A stretch of 64,000 bases of DNA from Ecdyonurus torrentis (taxonomy: Eukaryota; Arthropoda; Insecta; Ephemeroptera; Heptageniidae): contig OX439133.1 in assembly GCA_949318235.1 (NCBI GenBank), forward strand, positions 17,578,099-17,642,098, written 5' to 3'. The position numbers and the translations under genes are program-made. The notes under the pieces were generated by a model. The model saw only the letters and a program-made list of their open reading frames with translations, ran no database searches and had not been told where the DNA came from. This document shows, one piece after another, positions 49,471 through 62,520 of this stretch (positions are counted from its first letter, which is position 1; each line of letters opens with the position of its first letter).

Positions 49471-51649
49471 AAAAAAAAAAAAAAAAGCTTTAAAAAAAAC
49501 ATTTTTATTTTTTAAAAGTTTCTATTTTGACTAAAATTTCCAGCTAAAATTTAAATTTCCACAATTACATGTTATCCTTAAAGTGGAATAACTTAAATAA
49601 TTCATCGTGTTTTAACATGTTTGACGTAGCTTAACTTTTAAATACCATTTCCCTAGTTTATATTATATATCTCGATCTCGACAGTCTTGTCTACAAGATA
49701 TCAATCAGTCACCTACCCCCTTAACAGCATCAATGCTCTCAAAAAACTTTCTTACTATTTTTAAACTGTTAAATTGATTCATATTCCTATAATGACATAT
49801 GTTATTGAGTGATCCAACATGGCGCTGACTTTAACATAAATGCATACCCCCTATTGTATTGTTTATGACGTCAGAAACATGAAAAAATTAGCATAAAAAT
49901 GTCGTGCGGTTTGCATTAGTCGAAATTTTCTGATCACTGCTACGTCGCTACAGTTGGTTGTGAGACAAAGTAATGTTATTTATGTAAGTACCATCAAGTG
50001 TTTTGTGAAGTAAATTGCAGTTTTCCTTTTGGTTATTTATTTAATGAAAATAGAAAAAAAAAAAACTAAACTATGAATAAATAACTAAAAAATGTTTATT
50101 TATTTATGTTGTAATATTTTATTAAATTTTATAAAAAATATTTATTAATATAAAGAAATATTTTTTACATTTTAAAAAATAGTTTAAAAATTAATAAGAT
50201 AATTACACAATTTTTATTATGTTATAAATAAATTTATAATTTAATTTAAACACAACAGTTCTATAAATGAATAAATTGATCATTTCTTGAAAAAATTTTG
50301 TGTTGCTGACCTAAGCGACGATTGTTAGTGATGAAAGAATGGTAATTAATATGCTTTTGTTGAAGATACGTTTCACCGCGTTTTACAAAATAAGAAATAA
50401 TTTAATACTTTAAAATAATCAGCTGCTGCGGTATTTAATTAAAGAGTGCAATACGGTGTATCTGCATGACGTTTTATTAAATGTGCTTGGACACATGAAT
50501 AAAATTGTTCAGCATAGGACAAACTAAGTTTATGCCTATTTTCTGTTGTTAATTTATTATTTTTCTCACATACTTAAGATACTAATTCAACATATTAGAA
50601 GTATCAATACACTAAAAAAACATTTCAAAGTATTTTAAAATTGGCAAAATGAGTTATTTTCCTACATCGACCCATGTTATTTAGTTTATCCAACATGGCG
50701 TCGACTTTAAATGCAAACACCCTATTGTAATGTTTATGACGCAGTTGCATAAGTACGCAGTTGTGCTGGCTGCATAAGTTGAAATTTTCTGATCACTAGT
50801 ACGGCGATACAGTTGGGTTTTGTGACAACCTTGTTATTTATGTGTCTCATCATATGTTTTGTGATATAAATTACGGTGGTTTGTTATTGTAAATTACTTG
50901 TAATTAAGTTGAAAAAAGAAATTAATAAAAATATTTCTAATTTCTAAAAACTATTAATGATATTGATAACATAAATAAAAGTTTTTTAAATTAATGTTTT
51001 ATTATTTACTTTACATTATAATATATTATAATTTATTAAAACACATTTTTAACAATTTAAAACATAATTTTAATTATATAACTTATAGTACTTAGTAAAT
51101 AAATTTTTACAAGTAAATTTATAAATAAAATTACAAAACATTCCAATGGATAAAAATTGTTCAATTAAATAATGTACATTTGTCTATGGCTATTGAAGGA
51201 CGAATGATATTTAATTAGTGCTGATGAAAATGCGTTAAACATAATATAAAATATATAATAAACAATAATTGCTGCGAAATTACATTACTGATGACATGTG
51301 ACCAAATTGACTTTGACCGGAAATCCATAAAAAAGGGGAACTATACTATCTCAATATTTCTTTTTACAGTCTTTATTTCCAACAAATACTCAAAAAAAAA
51401 AAAAAATGTATATATGCATAGTATTTTTCAAATGGCAAAATGAGTCATTTTCCTATATCGGCCCATGACCCATGTTATTGACAAATCCAACATGGCGTCG
51501 ACGTTAACATGAATGCATACATCCTATTGCAATATTGTTAACAATTATTATTTGTATTTTGTCTGGCTTTTTCTTCCCTCTATGACATCAAAACCGCAAG
51601 CTTTTGCCTAAAGCCATAGACAACATTTGTTCTCTTTAATAAGTAAGGC

Positions 51650-51985
51650 GGAAAATCAGGTACTGCGGGATTTAACTAAAAAATTGTAAAGAAAGAAAAA
51701 TCTGAAATTTTGCACAGTGATACATTAGGATATGGTATCTTCAAAAATGTAAAAAATTTGGGGGGTCACCAAACGTTATTATAAATTATGATTTTTTGAA
51801 GTTTTAGTCCCATAAGAGCCTATGTTAATTTACAGAATTATTTTCTCTCTTATCTAAGGTTCACAGGTTCTGAAAATTTTATCATAGGTAGCTGTTTCTA
51901 TTCACTTTTAAATGACATCATAAAGTTTCGAAGTTTTCTTTTTTTTTTTATTTTGAGATACAAGCCATCTGAATACAACCCTAAT
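51650..51985 (+). repeat. Family R2 copy, plus arm of an inverted pair
   Basis: It runs from GGCGGAAAATCAGGTACTGC through CATAAGAGCCTATGTTAATT to GAGATACAAGCCATCTGAAT. The same sequence lies inverted at 52735-53088, giving about 340-bp arms around 750 bp of other repeats. Confidence 0.85.
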
Positions 51986-52462
51986 CACAAAATGGTTTCC
52001 ACAGAACTGATGACAATTTATACATGAATATGTCGTGCGGGTTGCATAAGTTGAAATTTTCTGATCACTACAGTTGGGTTTTGAGACAAACTAAAGTTAT
52101 TTATACAAGTTTCAAGTGTTTTTTATGTGAATTAGTGTGTTATTGATGCCTACATTTTTTATTAAACTAAAAAAATCAAATCCAAATTTTGAAATCTGTT
52201 GAAGATTTCTTAAAAATGTTTATAGTATTTATTTATGTTGTATATATATTTTTTTTAATTAAAAAATAAAATATTTAATAAAATTGCATTTTTTAACTTT
52301 TAAAACAATATTATAAAAACAATAACATTTAAGTATTTATAATATTTTGTAAGTAAATTTATAAATTAAACTACAACCCACATTAATGTACCTGAGTAAC
52401 TAACTTATTAGTACATTTCTTATACTTGATCAAAATTTTGATAAAGCTAAACACGAAAATGC

Positions 52463-52680
52463 AATGGAGGTTATCGGTTTAAAAAAATGCTTAAAAATGA
52501 CTATGGCTTAAAACACGTAAAAGTATGTCTAGTATTTCTCATTTAAATTTCTCCGAAATCGGTGGAGTAGTTTTCTCAAAAATCGCAAAAAACGTGATTT
52601 TCTCCATAAGCGTAATGCTAAATTAGGGGACCCTTAGCTTTCCCCGCATCACCCCGCGCGCTAAACCGATAACCTCCATT
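52463..52680. mobile_element. MITE with AATGGAGGTTATCGGTTTA ends, copy 2
   Basis: The ends AATGGAGGTTATCGGTTTA and TAAACCGATAACCTCCATT are perfect 19-bp complements, 218 bp apart, so this is the best-preserved member of its family in the window. The other copies are at 21922 (full but degenerate), 19905 and 10550 (3' fragments). Confidence 0.92.
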
Positions 52681-52734
52681 TATTAAACATGAAATAATTT
52701 ACTAACTTGAGCAATCAGATGTAGCTGGATTTGA

Positions 52735-53088
52735 TAAGGGTGGTCTTTTGTTGGCTTGTATCTCAAAATTTAAAAAGAAAACTTCATAATTTTTTCACGT
52801 CACCTCAAACTTAATGATAACAGCTACCCATTATAAAAATTTCAGTACCCGTGACTATCAGATAAGAGAGAAAATAATTTTTAAAATTTACTAAAATTAA
52901 CATGGCCTCTTATAACACTAAAACTTCAAAAAAAATCATAATTCATAATCTAGCATGGTGACCCCTTAAAATTTTTACATTTTTGAAGTTGCCTTAACTT
53001 AATGTATCACCATGCAAAATTTCAGATTTTTCCTTTTTAACTACTTTTTAGTCAAATCCTGTAGTAGCTGATTTCCGCCTTAAGGAGA
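52735..53088 (-). repeat. Family R2 copy, minus arm of an inverted pair
   Basis: It contains CATAATTTTTTCACG, GTACCCGTGACTATCAGATA, CTTAATGTATCACCATGCAA and TGTAGTAGCTGATTTCCGCC, which are complements of 51650-51985 in reverse order. The outer edge TTTCCGCCTTAAGG keeps the GGCGG flank of the plus copy. Confidence 0.85.
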
Positions 53089-53274
53089 TCATTAAGGGGT
53101 ATCAACATAACGGTATATGAAATACGCTTGGATCCCATACTGGATTAATGAATGACATTGTTCAGCATAGAACAAACTACGGTTTTTAACATTTTCTTTG
53201 CGATATATACATTTTGTTGTTGTTGTTATTATTATTATTTTCCTTACATATTTAAAATCATAATTTAACCTATT

Positions 53275-53672
53275 GACGTAGAAGGTGACTGACTTAGGGC
53301 CGGAAATCGATAAAAAAAAACTATATTTTTTTCCACATAATTTTTTTATATTATTTATTTGTCCAACAAAACTAACACTGTAATTTTCAAATAAAATTCA
53401 GTTCAATAAAATAAAAAAATCCGAAAAAAGTTCTAATAATATTCTAAATTTATATTATAAAAGTTTGTAATTTGACCAAAATTTGGCGCTAAAATTGGAA
53501 TTTCCACATTTACATGTTATCTGTAAAGTGGAATAACTTAAATATTTGATCATGTTTTCTCATGTTTGATCTAACTAAACTTTTACGTACCATTTCTTCT
53601 TGATTTTGTGTTTATATTATAATTCGCAACTGTCTAGTTTGCGATATAACAGTCGGTCACATACCCCCTTAA
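53275..53672 (+). mobile_element. TTAA module
   Basis: It begins ACGTAGAAGGTGACTGACTTAG and ends ACAGTCGGTCACATACCCCCTTAA. The 5' edge reads TTGACGTAG rather than TTAA, so only one boundary is intact. Similar modules with the GTAGAAGG start lie at about 25785, 41605 and 58955. Confidence 0.7.
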
Positions 53673-54032
53673 CAGCATCAATGCTCTCAAAAAGATTTCC
53701 TACTATTTTTAAACTGGTAAAATGAGTCATATTCCTATATTGGCATTAGATTATTAAGTGATCCAACATGGCGTCGACTTTAACATATATGCATACACTT
53801 TACTGTATTATTTATGACGTCAGAAACAGGTAGAAGTTTGTATAAAAATGTTGTGCGGGTTGTTTAAGTTACATTTTTCTGATCAATGCTATGGCTCTAC
53901 AGTTGGGTTTTGAGACATACTAATATTATTTATGTAAGTGCAATCAAGTGTTTTGTGACTTATATAGTGATTTGGTCATGTCTAAGCCTTTAAATCAAGT
54001 TAGAGTTATTTAAAACATAACTATAAAAATAT

Positions 54033-54033
<1 letters not shown>

Positions 54034-54108
<75 letters not shown>
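54034..54108. repeat. (TA)n microsatellite
   Basis: About 37 TA units in the AT-rich linker after module X. The sister linker at 45.08 kb has no such expansion. Confidence 0.95.
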
Positions 54109-54113
<5 letters not shown>

Positions 54114-54516
54114 GTTTTAATAAATATATATTATCAATTTAATAATATTACATTTATAATAATTTGAAAAATAATTTAAAAATAACAATATATAGTATAT
54201 AGTTTATAATATTTTAAATGTAAATTTATAAATTAAATTAAAACTAAAATTAGGTGTTTTAATTAATAAAAGTATGTTTTCTTCATCTTATCTTGAACAA
54301 CTGATTTAAAAACGTTCAAATGGTAAGAATAGATTGATATTAAAGAGAGATGAGTCTAAAAGGTAATGAATGATAATGAAGTTATTCAAGAATATTAATC
54401 AAACAGTTGCTGCGCGATTTGATTAAAGAGTTTAATATGGTGTAGTCGCATGTATTATTATTAAATTCGCTTGGTCACCATACTGGATCAATGAATAACT
54501 TTGTTCAGCATAACTT

Positions 54517-54805
54517 CTTCAGTCCATGAGTTTTTTAAAAAGATATTTCACTTTCGTACATTTTAACCACGCTGTTGTGTGGCTCTCACAATGACAAAAA
54601 TATGCAATTTTTGTCAAAAAGGTTTTCTTACTTTTGCGTATCCCCTGCCTACTCTAGAATGCTCAAAAAGGGTTAAAAATTGCGTAAATTCAGGGGCGTC
54701 TTCTGGTCTAAATTTGGTATTTTTATCTCGATTTTTTTCCATTTTTTTCTTTCTATTTATCATTGAATTATCTGATGTCCAGTGTACTGTATACTGGGAC
54801 TGAAG
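54517..54805. mobile_element. MITE with CTTCAGTCC ends, copy 2
   Basis: It has the same boundaries, same host position and same inner blocks as 45525-45810, with scattered differences. Opposed 67- and 74-codon frames cover it but the equivalent frames in copy 1 are broken, so they are not genes. Confidence 0.88.
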
Positions 54806-55634
54806 TGGGGAGAACAAACTACGTTGTTGACTATTATCTTTGCGAAATAGTTTATTATTATAATTATTGTCACTTACTTGAGATATTAATTAAACCTGTG
54901 ATCCTATAGTATTTTTAAATTAGCACAACAAGACATTGTCCTATATCGCCCCATGTTATTGAGTGATCTAACATGAAGTCGACTTTAACAACAATGGATA
55001 CATCCTATTGCAATGTTGTTAAACAATTATTATTTTGTATTTTGTCTGGATTTTTCAACCCTCTATGACACCAAAACCGCAAGCTTGTCTCGTCTGCCAT
55101 TAATGTAAATATGGCCCCACAAGAGAGTGAAAATACTGTAAAGTATACTATTTGTGTGACTATTCCTGTTTTTGACGTCAGAAACTGGCAAAAATTAGAA
55201 TGAAAATGTTGTGGAGGGGGTTGCATAAGCCGCAATTTTCCGATCACAACTATAAATTTTCAGACAAAATTATTTTATTTATGTAAGTCTTATGAAGTGT
55301 TTTTTAATGTAAATTGCAGTGTTTTCTTCTGGTCTATGCCTCTATTCAAATAAGAGTAATTTAAAACCTAACTATGAAAACTATTGATGATGTCATAAAA
55401 ATATTTGTTTTATTTCCTTTGTATTAAAAATTTTATTAATAAATATTACTGAATTAAATAAATACATTTTTTAAAATTTTAAAAATAATTTAATTATACT
55501 AATATATTATAGAACCTATAGTTTATAATTTTTTAAATTAAAATTATAAATATAAATTACAATAGCTAGGAGTAGATGATTTAAATTTTCAAATATGTAA
55601 TTGGTTTACATTATTAGTAAATTGCTTGAGTTTG

Positions 55635-55988
55635 CGGTTGAAGAGGGTATCCGACTAAACTTGGACCGAAAATTGTTAAAATAGGAACTACACTCACAAT
55701 ATTTCTTTTTACACTCTTATTCTCCAGCAATACATACATACAATATTCAAATGAAATCGAGTAGATAAAAAAAAATGTTTTGAAAAAAGTTTTAAATGTT
55801 ATTTTTTATTACAATAATAAGTATCTATTTTATATGTCAACATGTTACTTTAATCTGATAACAAATATTTGATCGTGTTTTTACATGTTTTACTAAGATA
55901 AACTAATATTTTCATCTTTATTATGTGTTAATTTTATAATTTGCGAGCGACTAGTTGCAAGATATCAGTCGGTCACCTACTCCCTTAA
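55635..55988 (+). mobile_element. TTAA module, copy between subtypes E and A
   Basis: It runs from GAAGAGGGTATCCGACTAAACT to ATATCAGTCGGTCACCTACTCCCTTAA. It occupies the third instance of the E - TTAA module - A order. Confidence 0.78.
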
Positions 55989-56952
55989 TTAAGGAGTTTA
56001 CTAGCGTGTATCCGCATGACAATTTATTAAATGCGCTTGGAGACAATACAGGAGTAATAAGTAACATTGTTAAGTATAGAAAAAACAAAACTAGGTTGTT
56101 TTTTTTTTTTGCTTTTGACTTCGCTTAATCGTGTTTCATTATTATTATTTTTCTCACATACTTGGGATACCAGTTGCACCTATTAACAGCATCAATGCTC
56201 TCAAAAATATTGCTTACTTTTTTAAACTGTTAAAATGAGTCATTTTCCTATAATGGCATATATGTTATTGAGTGATCCAACATGGCGTCGACTTCAACAT
56301 AAGTGCATACGTGTGCATGATGTCAGAAACAGGCAAAAATTAGCATAAAAATTTAGGCGGGTTGCATTTTAGTCGAAATTTTTCTGATCACTACAATTTC
56401 GCCGCTACAGTTATGTGATCCACACCAGCACGGCCATGTCGTCCGAATGAAATGAGCTACAGTTGGGTTGTGAGACAATGTAATGTTATTAATGTAAGTC
56501 CCATCAAGTGTTTTGTGAGTTAAATTGTAGTTTTCTTTTTGTCTATTTCTTGTAATTAAAATAGAAAAATGTAATATACTATAAAGAAAATTGATAATAT
56601 CATAAAAATATTTATATTATATATATTTTGTGTTTTCTTTTCAATTGAATAAAAATATTTATTGATATAAAAAAAATGTAACATATTTAAAAAATAATTA
56701 AAAAATAGTTTATAATTTTTTATAAATAAATTTATAAGTTTAATTACATTAAGCATAAATTTGAATTAATTATTTAATTGTAATATTTGTCCCAATCCTA
56801 AGTCGTTTGATTGATGTGATGGATGATGATTGTTAGTAGTAATGGAATGGTAATTAAATTGCAATTGATGAAGATACGTTTTATTTACAATAAGAAACAA
56901 TTCAAATGTAAAAAATATTATGTTGCTGCAATATATGATTAAGGAAATCCAT

Positions 56953-57229
56953 AGGGTGTATATGCGCATGACGTTTTAATTAATGCGCTTGGAAACATGA
57001 ATAGCATTGTTCAGCATAGGACAAACTACGTTTTTGGCTATTATCTATTGCTTATTTATTATTTTTCTCACATACTTGAGATACTAATTCAACATATTAA
57101 AAGCATCAATACTCTAAAAAACATATCATAGTATTTTAAAATTGGCAAAATAAGTATTTTTCCTATACGGCCCATGGTATTGAGTTATTAAAAATGGCGT
57201 CGTCTTTAACGTGAATGCATACACCCTAT
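56953..57229 (+). mobile_element. Family A element, complete
   Basis: It starts AGGGTGTATATGCGCATGACG and ends GCATACACCCT, 277 bp. TA stands just outside or at the outermost position on both sides (CATAGGG ... CCCTATT), consistent with a TA target. It is the cleanest pair of termini in the array. Confidence 0.87.
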
Positions 57230-59071
57230 TAGATTATTATTAAGCAATTATTATTTGTATTTTGTCTGGCTTTTTCTTCCTTCTATGACACCAAAACCAT
57301 AAGCTTGTGTCTAAAGCCATAGACAAGATGTTCTCTTTAATAATTGAATACAAAATAGGATCCACAGAACTGATGACAATTTATACCAGAATGTAAATAT
57401 GGCTCTACAAGAGAGTGTGGAAATACTGTAAAGTATGCTATTTGCGTGAGTACTATTGTTTCTGTCGTAAGAAACAGGCAGAAATTATTATGAAAATGTT
57501 TTACTGGTTGCATGAGTCAAAATTATCTGATCACTGCTACGGCGTTACAGTTGGGTTTTAAGAAAAAACTGAAGTTATATTTATGTAAGTCACGCCTAAT
57601 GTTTTGTGATGCAAGTTCTCGTGTTTTCTTCTTGTCTATTTCTTAAATCATACTTAAGAATATATCACCAACTATGAAAACTAGTATAAGGATGAAATAA
57701 AAATATTTATTAAATTTATTTTGTGTTATTTAAGTTTTACTAATACAAAATGCCTACTTAACAAAAATACATTTTTAACAATTAAAAAAAAAAAACATTA
57801 AAAATATTAACATATTATTACATAGTTTACACTATTTTATAAGTAAATTTATAAATTATATTACATAACACTTCTATATACCAATAAATTAATATTAATA
57901 TTATCTATAGACGGTTTGTCTCTAGGACGTTTGAATTAAAAGATACTGGGCTATTAAGTAACATAATTTATTCAAGTCATGTAATCTGTAATGTGGAATA
58001 ACTTAAATATTTGATCGTGTTTTCACATGTTTGACAAAGCCTAACTTTTAATTACCTTTCTTTTCTACTTTAACTTAATTTTATAATTTGGGAGCTTCAG
58101 ATGCTAAGTCAACTTATTAACAGCATCAAAGCTTTCAAAAATATTGCTTCGTATTATTTTTAAACTGTCAGAATGATTTATATTCCTATACTGACATGTT
58201 ATTGTGTTATTGTTGTCTGACTTTAACATAAAAGCATACACGCTATTGTTTTGTTTATGATGTCAGAAACAGGTAAAAATAAGTATGAAAAAATTGTGCA
58301 GGTTGCATAAATCAAAAATTTCCGATCACAGCAATGGCGGTATAGTTGGGTTTTGTGACAAACTTATATAATTTATGTAAGTCTTATCAAGTGTTTTGTG
58401 ATTTAAATTGGACTCTTTCTCTTTTTATCTATTTTGTAAAAATAATTTGAAAATATTAAAAGTTTATATCATAAAAACTAATTTATATATATAATAAAAA
58501 TTATTATAACTTTTTTTTTAATACTTTTAATTTATTAATAAAAATTAATTTTTACAAATAATTTTTTAACAATAAAAAAATTATATTTAAAAATAATAAT
58601 AATATAGAACAAATTTATTAATGATTTTTAAATAAATTTATAAATTAAACTACCATTAAATATGTAATATGGTACGGAAGTGAGAATTTATCTATTGCAC
58701 ATTTGATTTCTGTAATGGTTAATAATTTGCTATGGAGTTAATGCATACTACAATAATTAGAAATTATTTGTTAAAAAAAACAGTATCAGTGGGATTTGTT
58801 ATAGGACTTTAATAGGATGTATTCGCATGACGTCTTCTTAAATGCTCTTGGACACCATTATATAACATTGTTGAGGAAGAACAATCTACGATTTGGCTAT
58901 GTTTTATTAATATTACTTTTCTCACATAATTGAGATACTAATTCAACCCATTAACGTAGAAGGAGTCCGATATTGACCTGAAATCGTTAAAAGAAAAACT
59001 TTATTTTTACAATAACTTTTTGAACATTTTTATAAAAAAAAAAATTACCAATAAAATTGAGTAAATTTTAA

Positions 59072-59221
<150 letters not shown>

Positions 59222-61723
59222 AATATATATACGTACATTTCCTAAAACAAGTTTAAATAATATTTTTAATTAAAAAAAGGTTTTTTAATTAACTAAAATT
59301 TGCCTTTAAAATTTGAAATTCTACGAATACATGCTATTTTGAAAATGAAATAACAAATATTTGATAGTGTTTTTACATGTTTGACGTAACTAAAGTTTAA
59401 GAACCACTTCTCCTGGTTTATATTATAATTCACGACTTTCTAGTCTACGAGATATCAGTCGGTCAACTACCCCCTTAACAGCATCAATGCTCTAAATAAT
59501 ATTTCTTACTATTTTTAAACTGTGAAAATGAGTCATCATATTCCTATATTTTGGCCCTAGTTTATTGAGTGATTCAACATGGCGTCGACTTTAACATAAA
59601 TGCATACACCCTATTGTATTGTTTATGACGTCAGAAACAGGCAAAAACTAGTATAAAAATGTCGTGCGGGTTGCATTAGTCGAAATTTTCTGATCACTGT
59701 TACGTCACTACAGTTGGGTTGTGAGACATAGTAATGTTATTTATGCAAGTCCTATCCAGTGTTTTGTGATGTAAATTGCAGTTTGTTCTCCGTTTATTTG
59801 TTGTAATAAAAAAAAATGAAAACTATAGCTATGAAGAGTATTGTTGTTGTCATAAAAATAGTTATTTTGTTTTTTTTGTTTGTTTTTTTAGTTAAAAAAT
59901 ATTTATTATACTTAAAAAATGATTTTTAACAATTTAAAAATTAAATTAAAAATTATAACATACTGTATATGGTACATAATTTATAAGATTTTATAAGTAA
60001 ATTTATAAAATAAATTACTATAACGGTTAGGAATTAAAAATTGTTCATTAGATTTTATTTTAAAAGTACTAACACGGCGTCGACTTTAACATAGATGAAT
60101 ACACCCTATTGTATTATTTAGGACGTCAGAAACAGGTAAAAATTAGTAAGAAAATGTTGTACGGGTTGCTTAATTTGAAATATTCTGATCTCTTCTTCTT
60201 GTCTATGCCTTTAAATCAAGTTAGATTTATTTAGAGCCAATATAGAAAACTATGTTGATGAAATAATAAACATGTTTATCATATTTATTTGTAGCATTTT
60301 ATTCTTAGTAAACAAACAAATTTATTTAAATAAAATTTCTTTATTAACGATTTAAAAAATAAAATCAAAATCAAAAAACAAATAATAGTACAAAGATTAT
60401 TATATTTTGTAAGTAAATTTATAAATTAAATTATAATTAATAAAATTGATTTATAAAATAATCATTGCTATATTATCTATGTTAATTTCTTTGTTTCATA
60501 GTATTTTAAAATTGGCAAAATGAGTTATTTTCTTACAACGACCCATGTTATTTAGTTTATCCAACATGACGTCGACTTTAATATAAATGCAAACACCCTA
60601 TTGTAATGTTTATGACGCAGGTAAAAATTTGTATGAAAATTTTGTGCTGGTTGCATAAGTTGAAATTTTCTGATCACTACTACGGTGCTACAGTTGGTTT
60701 TGAGACTTACTTAAGTTATTTATGTCTCATCAAGTGTTTTGTGTTGTAAACTGCAATAGTTTCTTGATGCCTACATTTTCAATCAAAATAATAAAATAAA
60801 AACCAAACTATGATAACTGTTGAAGATATCATAAAAATGTTTATAATATTTGTTTTGAATTATTAAGATTTTAACATATAAAAATTATTATTTTAATAAA
60901 TATATCTTTATAACAATTTAAAAAATAATTTATAATTTATAATATAGTTTAAATATGTGATAATATTTTATAAATAAATTAATAAATTTAATTACAACCA
61001 TATTCAGAAATGATACCTTAGTTAACAATATTTCTAGCAATTGCAGTTTAATGTGAGGATCGTATAGTAATTAATCTACAAGTATGGTAATGCGTTTAAG
61101 AATTTAAGAAGTAAATAAATAATAAAATAATCAGCTGCTTCGGAATTTGATTAATGAAGAAGGTGACCGACTTGTCTTGGACCGGAAATCGTAATTAGAG
61201 GAACTGTATTTTCAAATAATTCTGTTTACATTCTTTAATTTCAGCAAAAGAAACATAAAATTCTTTTAAATAAAATCTAGTTTATATTAAAAAAAGTTTC
61301 GAATAATGTGTATATATTATTTTTAAAAAATTTCTAATTTGATTAAATTTTTGCGCAAAATTTGTATTTTCACTTTTGCATGTTATCTGTAAAGTGGAAT
61401 AACTTAAATATTTGATCGTGTTCTCATGTTTGACGAAGCTAAAATTTTTATTACCAATTCTTTTTTATTTTGTAATATTTTTTTTGTTTGCTATCGTCTA
61501 GGTTGCGAGATATCAGTCGGTAAGGAGTTTAATCGTATCTGCATGACGTTTTATTAATTGCGCTTGGAGACCATACCGGATTAATAAATGACATTGTTCA
61601 TCATTGTACAAACTATGTTTTTGTCTTTTTGTCTTTTTTTTTTTTTTTTTTTTTTGGTTGCAAAATCGTATTTTATTCTCACATACTTGAGATACTAATT
61701 CAATGTATTAAACAGCGTCAATG

Positions 61724-61790
61724 TTATATAATATATTATATAACATTATATAATATATAATCAATATATTATATATAATATATTATATAA
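61724..61790. repeat. TATATTATAT-rich imperfect palindrome
   Basis: Short self-complementary TATAATATATTATA units interrupt a family A copy after GCGTCAATG. It is low complexity and able to form a hairpin. Confidence 0.7.
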
Positions 61791-62520
61791 TAATTATTTT
61801 ATTTAAAAAAATTAAATTAATATACTTTCATTTTTTAAAAATTTAAAAATTAATTTAAAATACTTAAAATAGTACATAAATTACTATATATTGTATGTAA
61901 ATTTATATACAACAATCAATGATGTAGATGATTGAACCATTCGATAATTCTTTTTTGATGATGTTAGGTGAAAAACTTAGGTAATTAGTTTACCGATTAG
62001 TTTAAAAGTTATGCATAAATCAAAGATAGAAAACTGGCAAAATAAGTCATTTTCCTATATCGACCCATGTTATTGAGTAATCCACAAAACGTCGACGTTA
62101 ACATGAATGCATACACACTATTGCAATATTATTATTATAATTTGTATTTTTTCTGCCATTATCTTCCTTTTTTGACATCAAAATCGCAAGCTTGTGCCTA
62201 AAGTCATAGATAACATTTGTTCTCTTTAATAATTGAACAAAAAATTTGATCTACAGAACTGATGACAATTTATACCAGAATGTAAATTTGGCTTCACAAG
62301 AGAGTGAAAATACTGTAAAGCATGCTATTTGCGTGACTATTCCTTTTATTTTTATTTTTTTTTTACGTCAGAAATAGGTAAAAAAAAAAAAATGTTATGT
62401 AAATGCCGGTCAAGTCGCATAAGTAAAAATTTTCTAATCACTGCCAAGGCACTACAGTTGAGTTTTGAGACAAAGTAAGGTTTTTGTGTTTCATTAACTA
62501 AGTGTGTAACACTGGAATTT

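Noticed and set aside
54579..54817. Opposed 74- and 67-codon frames
   Set aside because: They cover a MITE, and the second copy at 45.5 kb has stops and frameshifts in the same stretch.
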